A stretch of 9,351 nt of DNA from VFZS01 sp964353255. Its GTDB lineage: Bacteria > Acidobacteriota > Terriglobia > Bryobacterales > Bryobacteraceae. Positions within the stretch are counted from its first letter, which is position 1; every line of letters starts with the position of its first letter. Below, in pieces: positions 1 to 7,453 of this stretch. The stretch spans positions 1 through 9,351 of the forward strand of contig CAYGVJ010000184.1 of NCBI GenBank assembly GCA_964353255.1, given 5' to 3'. Both the position numbers and the translations under genes were made by a program. Under the pieces are notes generated by a model. That model was not told where the DNA came from. It saw only the letters and a program-made list of their open reading frames with translations, and did not search any database.

Positions 1-12
1 GCCCCCGTCCGC

Positions 13-32
13 GTCCGGCCCCCTGGCCGGAC
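13..32. terminator. GC-rich hairpin, possible terminator of an upstream gene
   Basis: A perfect 8-bp inverted repeat (GTCCGGCC at 13-20, GGCCGGAC at 25-32) encloses a 4-base loop and is followed by ACAGATTCTT, which is only moderately T-rich. It lies about 50 bases before the receptor promoter. It could be an intrinsic terminator for a plus-strand gene left of the window. The weak T tract leaves this uncertain. Confidence 0.4.
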
Positions 33-80
33 AGATTCTTACGTACGGATTACGGCCGGATGGGCACGATAAAAAAAGGC

Positions 81-108
81 TTGCAACGGAATCAGGGAGT
101 TGTATACT
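81..108 (+). promoter_or_regulatory. Sigma70-like promoter of the TonB-dependent receptor
   Basis: A -35 box TTGCAA at 81-86 (4 of 6 consensus bases) and a -10 box TATACT at 103-108 (5 of 6) are separated by 16 bases. A run of seven A at 71-77 lies just upstream and may act as an UP-like element. Transcription would begin near 115, leaving a leader of about 95 bases before the receptor start codon. No transcript data support this directly. Confidence 0.55.
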
Positions 109-197
109 AGATCAAATCCAGGATGCGGAACGCGGCGAGCGTGTAGGCATCCGATAGGCGCCCAGTCCGGGCGGCTTAACAGCAAGAGAGGATTCGC

Positions 198-202
198 AGG
201 AG
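198..202 (+). promoter_or_regulatory. Ribosome binding site of the receptor gene
   Basis: AGGAG at 198-202 sits 7 bases before the ATG at 210. This is ideal Shine-Dalgarno spacing and fixes the start at 210. Confidence 0.7.
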
Positions 203-209
203 TGATTCG

Positions 210-3200
210 ATGAACAAGCGAGAGGACATCAATCAAGCCGGCTTGCCCGCGCGAGGGTCCGTGCGGCAGCCTGTGGCAGCGTGGACCCTGCTTCTGGTCG
301 CGCTGTGGGCAATCGTAGTGTTCTCATCGACGGCCGCGGCTCAGACCGCCACGTCCGGCAAGGTGATAGGCACCATCACCGACCCCTCGGGCGCGGTGGT
401 GCCTAAGGCCGAAGTGCAACTCGTCAATGTAGGGACCAACGCAACTTTGACTCAGCCCACCAGCGAGGCGGGCCAGTATGTTTTTCCCAGCGTCACGCCG
501 GGGGCATACACGATCACCGTCAAAATGGCCGGATTCCGCACGGCCACGGTGCCGAACCTGACTGTTCAGGTCAACCGAAGCTACAATCTGCCGGTCACGC
601 TCGAAGTGGGCGGGGAAAGCCAAATCGTCGAGGTCCGGGCGACTGCCACTGTGGAATTGCAGACGACGGACGCGCAGATCGGAAACGTGCTCTCGACTGA
701 TTCAGTTCTGCGCTTGCCCACGCTGCAACGCAACGTCACCGAGCTGATGGGTCTGCAACCCGGGGCGGTCCCAACCGTTGGTGGCGGCACGCAGTTGCAG
801 TTGCGGATCACGGGTGCGATCGAAGATCAGAACACGGTCACGATGGATGGCATCGATATCACCCAGGGCGTGGTCGCGGCGGACACCGTCGTGCCTACGC
901 CGGCTGACAGCGTCGAGGAGTTCCGTCTCAATCTGGCCAACCCGAACGCCTCTTTGGAGCGGTCCTCCGGGGGCCAAATGATGCTCGTCGGACGCCGCGG
1001 CACGAACACGTTCCATGGCGCCGGCTACGGGTACTTCCAGAACTCCGTGCTCAACGCCGCCACCTGGGATAACAACCGCGCCGGAATCGCCAAGCCCGAT
1101 ATCATGGACAAGCGTTTCGGCGGGCGCTTTGGCGGCCGGATCATCAAAGACAAGACATTCTTCTTCGCCAACTACGAAGGACGCCGCTTTTCTCAGGTGA
1201 CCCAGGCCACCCGAACCGTCCCTACCGACACGCTGAAGCAGGGCATCGTGCGGTTCCGCGATACAGCCGGTAACGTCATCAGCTACAATCTGGCGACTAC
1301 CGCCGTGTGCGGTCCTTCCGGAGACCAACCCTGCGATCCGCGCGGCCTGGGAATCAGCCCGGCGGTGAAGGCTCAGTGGGCATTGATGCCTGCCGGCAAT
1401 GTCGCCGGCGGTGATGGCCTCAACACCACCGGATACCTGGCCAACATTCCCACGCCAATTCAGGAGGATTACGGAGTGTGGCGCCTGGACCACAACGTCA
1501 CCGAAAAACTGACCTTCAACGGCAGCTACACTTATTGGCGCCGCATTGCCCAGGGAGCGGGTGACATCTCGATCATGAACGGGCAGCCGCGATCCATGGT
1601 AAGCTCGCCGCGGCGTGGCCAAGTGATGATGGGCAGCCTCACCTGGCAGATCCGGCCGACACTGTTCAATGTGTCTCGCTTTGGCTACGTGCGCGACACC
1701 AACGCCAACCAAGCGACCCCGCCCACGGTCGCCGCGGGCATCATGAACATTCCCGGCACGAGTACCAGTGCCGGTCCGGTCGCCCTTTCCATTGGGAGCG
1801 GCGTGACGGCTTTCCTCGACTCTCCGATTGACCTCGACACGCAACGCGCCCGGTATCAGGAGAACTGGAACAAGGATTACCAGTTGATCGACGACCTCAC
1901 CTGGATCCGCGGCAGCCACACGATGCAGTTTGGGGGGCAATTCCGCTCCTTGCCGTACACGCACGCCCGGGCCGACAAGGTGATTGGGTCTTTGACCTCG
2001 CTCGTCGCGCTGGTGGACGGCGACCAGAGCTTTCTCACCGTTTCCGCGGCCAACCGCCCGGTCAGCTGCGGTGGAAGCGTGACCACCAACTGCGTGCGCT
2101 CGACGGATGCAACCAACTGGGACCGTTTCTATGCCTCGACGCTCGGCCTGGTGGACAATGTGAGTATTCTGGCGGTCCGGGATGGCCAGATGAACCCGCT
2201 CCCCTTCGGCAATTCCCTGGTGAACCAAACGAAGGAGTATGCCACTTACTTCTTCGGGCAGGACCAGTGGCGCGCAACCAAGTCCTTGACCTTGACCTTG
2301 GGCCTCTCCTACGGCTGGCAGACCGCGCCCACGGAAGAGCTGGGGCGGCAAACGGTGCAGGTGGACGCCGGCACCGGCCAGCTTCAGACCGCCGCGGCCT
2401 TCCTGGACGCCAAGCTGAAGGGGGCTCTGGCCGGACAGATCTACAACCCAACCATCGGCTGGATGCCCGTCAAGAAGGCGAACGTTCCGGTGTACAACAT
2501 CGACTGGGGCGATCTGGCCCCGCGGGTATCTTTAGCCTGGGTCCCAACGCGGGAGAAGGGCTTTCTCAGCCGGTTGCTCGGCGAGCGCAAGACGGTCCTG
2601 CGCGGCGGCTTCGCCATCGTGTATGACCGGTCGAACATCGTCCAGAACGTGATGATCCCGATGCTCGGCGTTGGTTTCGGCCAGACCATCAACATCCAGA
2701 GGCCGGCCTGCAACGCTTCTGGCACGCCGGGAGCCAACTGCAATGCGTCGGCCGGGACCGCCAATGTCGGCGCCTCGAGCTACCGCGTCGGAGTGGACGG
2801 CAGCATCCCGTTGCCGACCGTTGGTGCGGTCACGACGCCGGTGATTCCCTCCAGGCCGTTCGGCGAAACGCTGTCCTTCCAAGTCGATCCCGACACCAAG
2901 GTGGGCCGCAGCTACAACGTGAGTCTCACCATCCAGCGCGAGATCCCTGGAAACTTAATCTTCGAGGCTGCCTATGTGGGCCGCTTCGCCCGGCGCCTGC
3001 CCTGTTCGATCAACTTCACCCAGTCGCCATACATGTTCGTCGATTCGGCGTCCAGCCAGAGTTTCGCGCAGGCCTTCGACGCCGTAGCGAATACGCTGCG
3101 GGCCGGCGGAACCCCTGCCACCCAGCCGTGGTTTGAGAACCAGTTGGCCGGCTATCCCAAGCTGATCAATTACAGCGGCACCGCCACCGCGTACGTTGCC

Positions 3201-4157
3201 CAGGCGCTGGCCTCAAACTTCCGCAACGGCAACGTGAGCAGCATCTTCCAATCGCTCGGCACTTACCGCACCGCACTGGGCCTCCAGCCCTACAACAACG
3301 ACGAAGCGCAACTGGAGTTGATGCGCACTTACATCGGCCATAGCAATTTCAACGGGTTGCTGGTAACGTTGTCCAAGCGGTTTTCCTACGGCCTCCAGTT
3401 CGGCGCTAATTACACCTTCTCCAAGACGCTGGACGACTTTCTGCTGTGGCAGAACAGCGCATCGATCTATACGAACAGCTTCCATCCTGGCGTCGAATAC
3501 GGGCCCTCGAATTACGATCGCACGCACGTTTTCAATGCCCATTGGGTGTACGATCTGCCTGCCGGCAAGGGGCGTAAGTTCAGTTCCAGCAATCCGGTGC
3601 TCGACCGTGTGATCGGCGGTTGGTACACCTCGGGGATTGTGAGCGACCTCGCGGGTGCGCCTCTCACCGTGACGGAAGGCAGCCAGGTCTGGGGCGATAG
3701 CGTCCAGTTGGGACAGAACTCGGCCCTGGTTCCGATCAATCCGGTGGCCTCCACCAGTGTGAATAAGGGCATACCCGGATCGGGCGGGGTCGGCACCAAC
3801 GCTAGCGCCGCCAATGGCACCGGCCTCAACTTGTTCACCGATCCCGCCGCCGTGTTCGCGAATTTCCGGCCCGTCCAGTTGAGCCAGGACACCCGGACCG
3901 GCCGCGCCAACCCGATGCGTGGGTTGGGCTTCTGGAACCTGGATGTGAGCGTCGGCAAGATCACCGCGGTCACCGAACGGATCACGACCCGGTTCTCCGC
4001 CGACTTCTTCAACATCTTTAACCACCAGAACTTGGCCAACCCGGCCGCCAGCTATACCAACCCGGCCGCTTTTGGCGTGATTACCGGAACTTACACGCCA
4101 CCTAACCGCACCAACGCCGCGCGCTGGATCGCGTTCGGTATTCGGGTAGAGTTTTAG
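210..4157 (+). CDS. Oar-like TonB-dependent receptor with carboxypeptidase-regulatory-like domain
   Basis: This is a 1315-residue outer-membrane receptor, probably for TonB-driven uptake of a large substrate such as an oligosaccharide or peptide; the ligand cannot be read from the sequence. Residues about 23-44 form a hydrophobic signal segment ending in AAA-Q, giving likely cleavage after residue 44. Residues about 50-135 match the carboxypeptidase regulatory-like fold (GTITDPSGAVVPKAEV, then GQYVFPSVTPGAYTITV). The plug follows at about 140-270, with LPTLQRNVTELMGLQPG, the DGID turn at 213-216, and RRGTNTFHG at 262-270, a block typical of this family. The rest is beta-barrel with alternating aromatic strands. 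It ends in IAFGIRVEF with a terminal Phe, the usual outer-membrane insertion signal. No clear TonB box is seen. The start is supported by the AGGAG at 198-202. Three short-range cysteine pairs lie in probable extracellular loops. The gene is intact and appears monocistronic, since the next gene runs convergently. Confidence 0.93.
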   Translation: MNKREDINQAGLPARGSVRQPVAAWTLLLVALWAIVVFSSTAAAQTATSGKVIGTITDPSGAVVPKAEVQLVNVGTNATLTQPTSEAGQYVFPSVTPGAYTITVKMAGFRTATVPNLTVQVNRSYNLPVTLEVGGESQIVEVRATATVELQTTDAQIGNVLSTDSVLRLPTLQRNVTELMGLQPGAVPTVGGGTQLQLRITGAIEDQNTVTMDGIDITQGVVAADTVVPTPADSVEEFRLNLANPNASLERSSGGQMMLVGRRGTNTFHGAGYGYFQNSVLNAATWDNNRAGIAKPDIMDKRFGGRFGGRIIKDKTFFFANYEGRRFSQVTQATRTVPTDTLKQGIVRFRDTAGNVISYNLATTAVCGPSGDQPCDPRGLGISPAVKAQWALMPAGNVAGGDGLNTTGYLANIPTPIQEDYGVWRLDHNVTEKLTFNGSYTYWRRIAQGAGDISIMNGQPRSMVSSPRRGQVMMGSLTWQIRPTLFNVSRFGYVRDTNANQATPPTVAAGIMNIPGTSTSAGPVALSIGSGVTAFLDSPIDLDTQRARYQENWNKDYQLIDDLTWIRGSHTMQFGGQFRSLPYTHARADKVIGSLTSLVALVDGDQSFLTVSAANRPVSCGGSVTTNCVRSTDATNWDRFYASTLGLVDNVSILAVRDGQMNPLPFGNSLVNQTKEYATYFFGQDQWRATKSLTLTLGLSYGWQTAPTEELGRQTVQVDAGTGQLQTAAAFLDAKLKGALAGQIYNPTIGWMPVKKANVPVYNIDWGDLAPRVSLAWVPTREKGFLSRLLGERKTVLRGGFAIVYDRSNIVQNVMIPMLGVGFGQTINIQRPACNASGTPGANCNASAGTANVGASSYRVGVDGSIPLPTVGAVTTPVIPSRPFGETLSFQVDPDTKVGRSYNVSLTIQREIPGNLIFEAAYVGRFARRLPCSINFTQSPYMFVDSASSQSFAQAFDAVANTLRAGGTPATQPWFENQLAGYPKLINYSGTATAYVAQALASNFRNGNVSSIFQSLGTYRTALGLQPYNNDEAQLELMRTYIGHSNFNGLLVTLSKRFSYGLQFGANYTFSKTLDDFLLWQNSASIYTNSFHPGVEYGPSNYDRTHVFNAHWVYDLPAGKGRKFSSSNPVLDRVIGGWYTSGIVSDLAGAPLTVTEGSQVWGDSVQLGQNSALVPINPVASTSVNKGIPGSGGVGTNASAANGTGLNLFTDPAAVFANFRPVQLSQDTRTGRANPMRGLGFWNLDVSVGKITAVTERITTRFSADFFNIFNHQNLANPAASYTNPAAFGVITGTYTPPNRTNAARWIAFGIRVEF

Positions 4158-4167
4158 CCTCAGAAGC

Positions 4168-4254
4168 AGCGAAGGCGCCCCGCCCAACACCAACGCCTGC
4201 CCGGTGTGCCCGGGTCTGCCGGGGCCGCTGATGAGGGCTGCGCGCAAGGCCGTG
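4168..4254 (+). pseudogene. Degenerate gatB fragment (zinc-motif region)
   Basis: Positions 4174-4230 align without gaps to 5075-5131 inside the intact gatB, with 53 of 57 bases identical (my count by eye). In frame it encodes GAPPNTNACPVCPGLPGPL, against V and L at the two changed residues in gatB. The other two differences are silent. A codon upstream (Ser) and the downstream RKAV at 4243-4254 keep GatB spacing. Many GatB proteins have NRKAV here, while the local gatB reads NRAAV, so this piece may derive from a different gatB allele. There is no start, no ribosome binding site and no continuation, so it is not a functional gene. It begins about 10 bases after the receptor stop codon. Confidence 0.8.
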
Positions 4255-4348
4255 GGACGGTGCGATCAGACGAGCAAGCGACTGGCGTGTCGAGCGCCTG
4301 AGGCCGGCCACGCGGCAGGTCGTGGCCCCGTGGTCCAACGCGGTTTGC

Positions 4349-4429
4349 GAGGTTTCCGGCGGGCTTTGAGAACGGGCTCCTCGGCTGCTTGTCCAGCCGA
4401 TCCTGCCCCCCAGCGGAACCGGAAACCTC
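4349..4429. repeat. Nested inverted repeats at the 3' end of hicA
   Basis: GAGGTTTCCGG at 4349-4359 is the exact reverse complement of CCGGAAACCTC at 4419-4429. Inside lies a second stem, TCGGCTG at 4381-4387 with CAGCCGA at 4394-4400 and a 6-base loop. The outer right arm overlaps the hicA stop codon (4428-4430, minus strand). The structure lies between the convergent receptor and hicA genes, so it could help end transcription or protect transcript 3' ends. No U tract follows on either strand, so it is not a textbook intrinsic terminator. Confidence 0.45.
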
Positions 4430-4667
4430 AGAGCGATTCGAGGAGACGGTCCCGGGGAACGCCCTTGTGCTGCGCCACGGCCCGGAGAATCGCGTTCAAT
4501 GTGCCGACCCGCAGCGGATGATGAAGGGGTACCGCAATGCGCTGATGGGAGGGTTCGGCTGTCTCAAGCACCGCGTGGCTGCCAACCTGGTGGACCTTCA
4601 CGTAGCCCCAGTCCCGGCACAGAACGGTCACCAGATCCGCGCCGCTCAGGTCCCGCGGGAGCTTCAT
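4428..4667 (-). CDS. hicA: HicA-family toxin (mRNA interferase)
   Basis: This 79-residue protein has the HicA/YcfA fold pattern. It opens with MKLPRDLSGADLVTVL (first helix), followed by the GSHAVL strand, where His31 is the expected catalytic residue. Next come IAVPLHHPLRVGTLNAILR and a final helix. HicA toxins have a double-stranded-RNA-binding-like fold and cleave mRNA in the absence of their antitoxin. The length is normal for the family. The start codon (4665-4667) overlaps the hicB stop codon (4664-4666) as ATGA, implying translational coupling and antitoxin-first expression. The Gly and His of the active-site block are present, so the toxin appears intact. It ends convergently towards the receptor gene. 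Family identification is strong; activity is inferred. Confidence 0.87.
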   Translation of the reverse strand: MKLPRDLSGADLVTVLCRDWGYVKVHQVGSHAVLETAEPSHQRIAVPLHHPLRVGTLNAILRAVAQHKGVPRDRLLESL

Positions 4668-4882
4668 GCCAAGACCAGCATCTCGTCGCGGACCAGGTGA
4701 AGCCGGATGCGCTCGGGGGCCGGCCGGTCAAAGAAGAAGGCCGTCACGGCTTCCCGCACGTTGGCCTTCAGCTCCTCCCAGGAGTCACCCTGGGTGAAAA
4801 TGTTCTCCGTGAGACACTCGGCCGAATATCCGCCATCGGCCTCCTGGATCACCTCAAAAACCAGCTCGTTCACAACTACCAT
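4664..4882 (-). CDS. hicB: HicB-family antitoxin, short form
   Basis: This 72-residue protein has the HicB pattern: strand LVFEVIQEADGGYSAECL (residues 7-24), NIFTQGDSWEELKANVREAV (28-47), then a short tail ending in VRDEMLVLA. The GGYSA-ECL and GDSWEEL-NVREAV blocks are the hallmark of the degenerate RNase H-like HicB domain that caps HicA. The protein stops after this domain. It has no C-terminal helix-turn-helix or ribbon-helix-helix segment, so it may not repress its own promoter. Relatives are sometimes labelled 2-oxoisovalerate dehydrogenase in databases, which this sequence does not support. The ATG at 4882 lacks an obvious ribosome binding site; a GTG at codon 4 is an alternative. It is divergent from gatB. 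Confidence 0.84.
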   Translation of the reverse strand: MVVVNELVFEVIQEADGGYSAECLTENIFTQGDSWEELKANVREAVTAFFFDRPAPERIRLHLVRDEMLVLA

Positions 4883-4934
4883 CTAAGCGCAGGCGCGGCG
4901 GGGAGCGCAATCGGCCTGCCCACCCGCAGCACCC

Positions 4935-4940
4935 TATAAT
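4935..4940 (+). promoter_or_regulatory. Perfect -10 box (TATAAT) for gatB
   Basis: TATAAT at 4935-4940 matches the sigma70 -10 consensus exactly in an otherwise very GC-rich region. The -35 position (about 4911-4918) is poor. Transcription would begin near 4946-4949, just after the upstream ATG at 4943. This favours the GTG at 4964 as the real gatB start. Confidence 0.55.
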
Positions 4941-4963
4941 GGATGAATGTTCTGGGGGCCGCC

Positions 4964-6424
<1,461 letters not shown>

Positions 6425-6471
6425 GGCGGGCCACGCTTGCGGGTGGGCGATCCGCGTGTAATGCTGATAGT

Positions 6472-6480
6472 GGGGGAGGG
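6472..6480 (+). promoter_or_regulatory. Purine-rich ribosome binding site of the MNT gene
   Basis: GGGGGAGGG at 6472-6480 is the only strong Shine-Dalgarno-like stretch between gatB and the nucleotidyltransferase motifs. It lies 13 bases before the ATG at 6494, a rather long gap, but it still favours that start over TTG 6437 or ATG 6461. Confidence 0.45.
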
Positions 6481-6493
6481 ACGCGGACCTGAG

Positions 6494-6850
6494 ATGACGG
6501 AAGCAGAACGCCTCGAGGCCCTCACCCCTGCCGCGCCCGACAGCCCGGTCTTGCAGGAGATCGTCCGTCGCTTAGTCGGAGTGTACCATCCTGAGCGGAT
6601 CTACCTGTTCGGTTCGGTGGCCCGCGGCGAAGGCGGTCCCGACAGCGACTATGACCTCATGGTTCTGGTGGCCGACAACACACCTCGGGAATTGCGCCGG
6701 AGCGTGAGGGCCTACGACGCTTTCCGTGGGCTTGACGCCTCCACGGACGTGCTCGTCTGGACCAGGAGTGCCTTTGAGGAGCAGTTGCCTCTGAAGGCGT
6801 GCTTGCCCGCGGAAGTCGTGCGGGAAGGCAGGCTGCTCTATGCCTCTTGA
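6494..6850 (+). CDS. MNT-type minimal nucleotidyltransferase (MntA-like antitoxin)
   Basis: This 118-residue protein of the DNA polymerase beta superfamily carries the motif GSVARGEGGPDSDYD (residues 40-54): GS, ten residues, then D52-x-D54. The third metal carboxylate is probably D85 in STDVLVW. These residues bind ATP and two metal ions in active MNT proteins. In characterised pairs the MNT partner acts as antitoxin by adding AMP units to a HEPN toxin. Its stop codon overlaps the HEPN start by 11 bases, and gatB ends 69 bases upstream on the same strand, so read-through from gatB is possible. The start at ATG 6494 is chosen because the family needs little sequence before its motif and a purine-rich site lies upstream; TTG 6437 or ATG 6461 would extend the N-terminus with non-family sequence. 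All catalytic acids are present. Confidence 0.86.
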   Translation: MTEAERLEALTPAAPDSPVLQEIVRRLVGVYHPERIYLFGSVARGEGGPDSDYDLMVLVADNTPRELRRSVRAYDAFRGLDASTDVLVWTRSAFEEQLPLKACLPAEVVREGRLLYAS

Positions 6851-7253
6851 AGCGGCGCGGATCGCCGCCACAAGGGAGTGGTTCGAGAAGGTTGCTATCG
6901 ATCTGCGCGGAGCGGAAATTGACCTGAGCGCGAAGCCTCCTCTGCCCGAGGATGCCTTGTTTCATTGCCAGCAAGCGGTCGAAAAGGCGCTAAAGGGGTT
7001 TCTGACCTGGCATGACCGTCCCTTCCGCAAGACTCACGACTTGCGGGAACTGCGCGAAAGATGCACTGCTATCGACAGTTCCCTGGAGGGTTGTCTCGCG
7101 CCCATCACTGGGTTGACCGACTATGCCTGGCTGTTGCGCTACCCCGGCGAGATAGTCACCCCAACGCTCGAAGAGGGGGATTCCGCCTGGGCCCTGGCGC
7201 GCGAGGTCGTCGCGTCTATCCTTGCGCGGCTGCCGGCCGAGGTGCGACCCTAA
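6840..7253 (+). CDS. HEPN-domain protein, partner of the MNT nucleotidyltransferase
   Basis: This 137-residue, mainly helical protein matches the HEPN domain family (PF05168-like). The N-terminal helix is ARIAATREWFEKVAIDLRGAE. It is followed by DALFHCQQAVEKALKGFL (residues 38-55), KTHDLREL (64-71), then DYAWLLRYPGE (94-104) with the conserved RYP. HEPN proteins of such pairs are typically RNases or their inactive relatives. The usual catalytic R-x4-6-H (or RX4HXY) motif is not seen in the C-terminal helix, where R100-Y-P lacks a following His. The only formal match is R60-PFRKT-H66 in a different helix. It overlaps the MNT gene by 11 bases, with GGGAAGG at 6822-6828 as ribosome binding site. 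Toxin activity is therefore uncertain, but the two-gene arrangement is standard. Confidence 0.85.
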   Translation: MPLEAARIAATREWFEKVAIDLRGAEIDLSAKPPLPEDALFHCQQAVEKALKGFLTWHDRPFRKTHDLRELRERCTAIDSSLEGCLAPITGLTDYAWLLRYPGEIVTPTLEEGDSAWALAREVVASILARLPAEVRP

Positions 7254-7256
7254 GAA

Positions 7257-7354
7257 AGGCGCCCGCCGGTGACGGCCGCTACCGCTTTTTCCGTCTGCCG
7301 GGTTTCACGGGCTGGGACCCAATGAACCGGGCAACTGCGATGCGGCGGGCGCCT
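7257..7354. repeat. 12-bp inverted repeat pair in the gap after the HEPN gene
   Basis: AGGCGCCCGCCG at 7257-7268 is the exact reverse complement of CGGCGGGCGCCT at 7343-7354, with 74 bases between. It starts three bases after the HEPN stop codon. The arms could form a long-range stem at the end of the MNT-HEPN transcript, or be terminal repeats of a tiny element. The enclosed DNA has no supported gene. In GC-rich DNA a 12-bp match could also be chance. Confidence 0.4.
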
Positions 7355-7453
7355 GGCCGGACTGGAGGGGCTTCTTGCCATGAGGTTCCAAGTTGCGCGG
7401 CGCGCGACCGGCACCCACTGCGGCGTGCCCAATGATACTCCGGAGAACCAACC

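Noticed and set aside
702..2351. Long open frame on the minus strand inside the receptor gene (549 codons)
   Set aside because: It is antisense to a clear receptor, has no recognisable domain, and its composition is what GC-rich codon bias produces in an opposite frame.
3213..4247. Long minus-strand open frame over the receptor 3' end and the gatB fragment
   Set aside because: It has no domain and no ribosome binding site, and overlaps real coding sequence; an opposite-strand shadow.
4664..4882. Reading the HicB-like protein as a 2-oxoisovalerate dehydrogenase subunit
   Set aside because: At 72 residues it is far too short for that enzyme; the GGYSAECL and WEELKANVREAV blocks and the hicA overlap fit HicB.
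4204..4939. Plus-strand open frames across the hicBA region
   Set aside because: They are antisense to two proteins with good family matches and have low-complexity Arg/Ala/Pro-rich translations.
7378..7398. Possible third gatB fragment resembling positions about 5531-5550
   Set aside because: Only about 13 of 18 bases agree by eye, with no extension on either side; not distinguishable from chance in GC-rich DNA.
7322..7435. Possible 37-codon gene between the HEPN and nuclease genes
   Set aside because: It has no ribosome binding site and no recognisable sequence, and it spans one arm of the inverted repeat.
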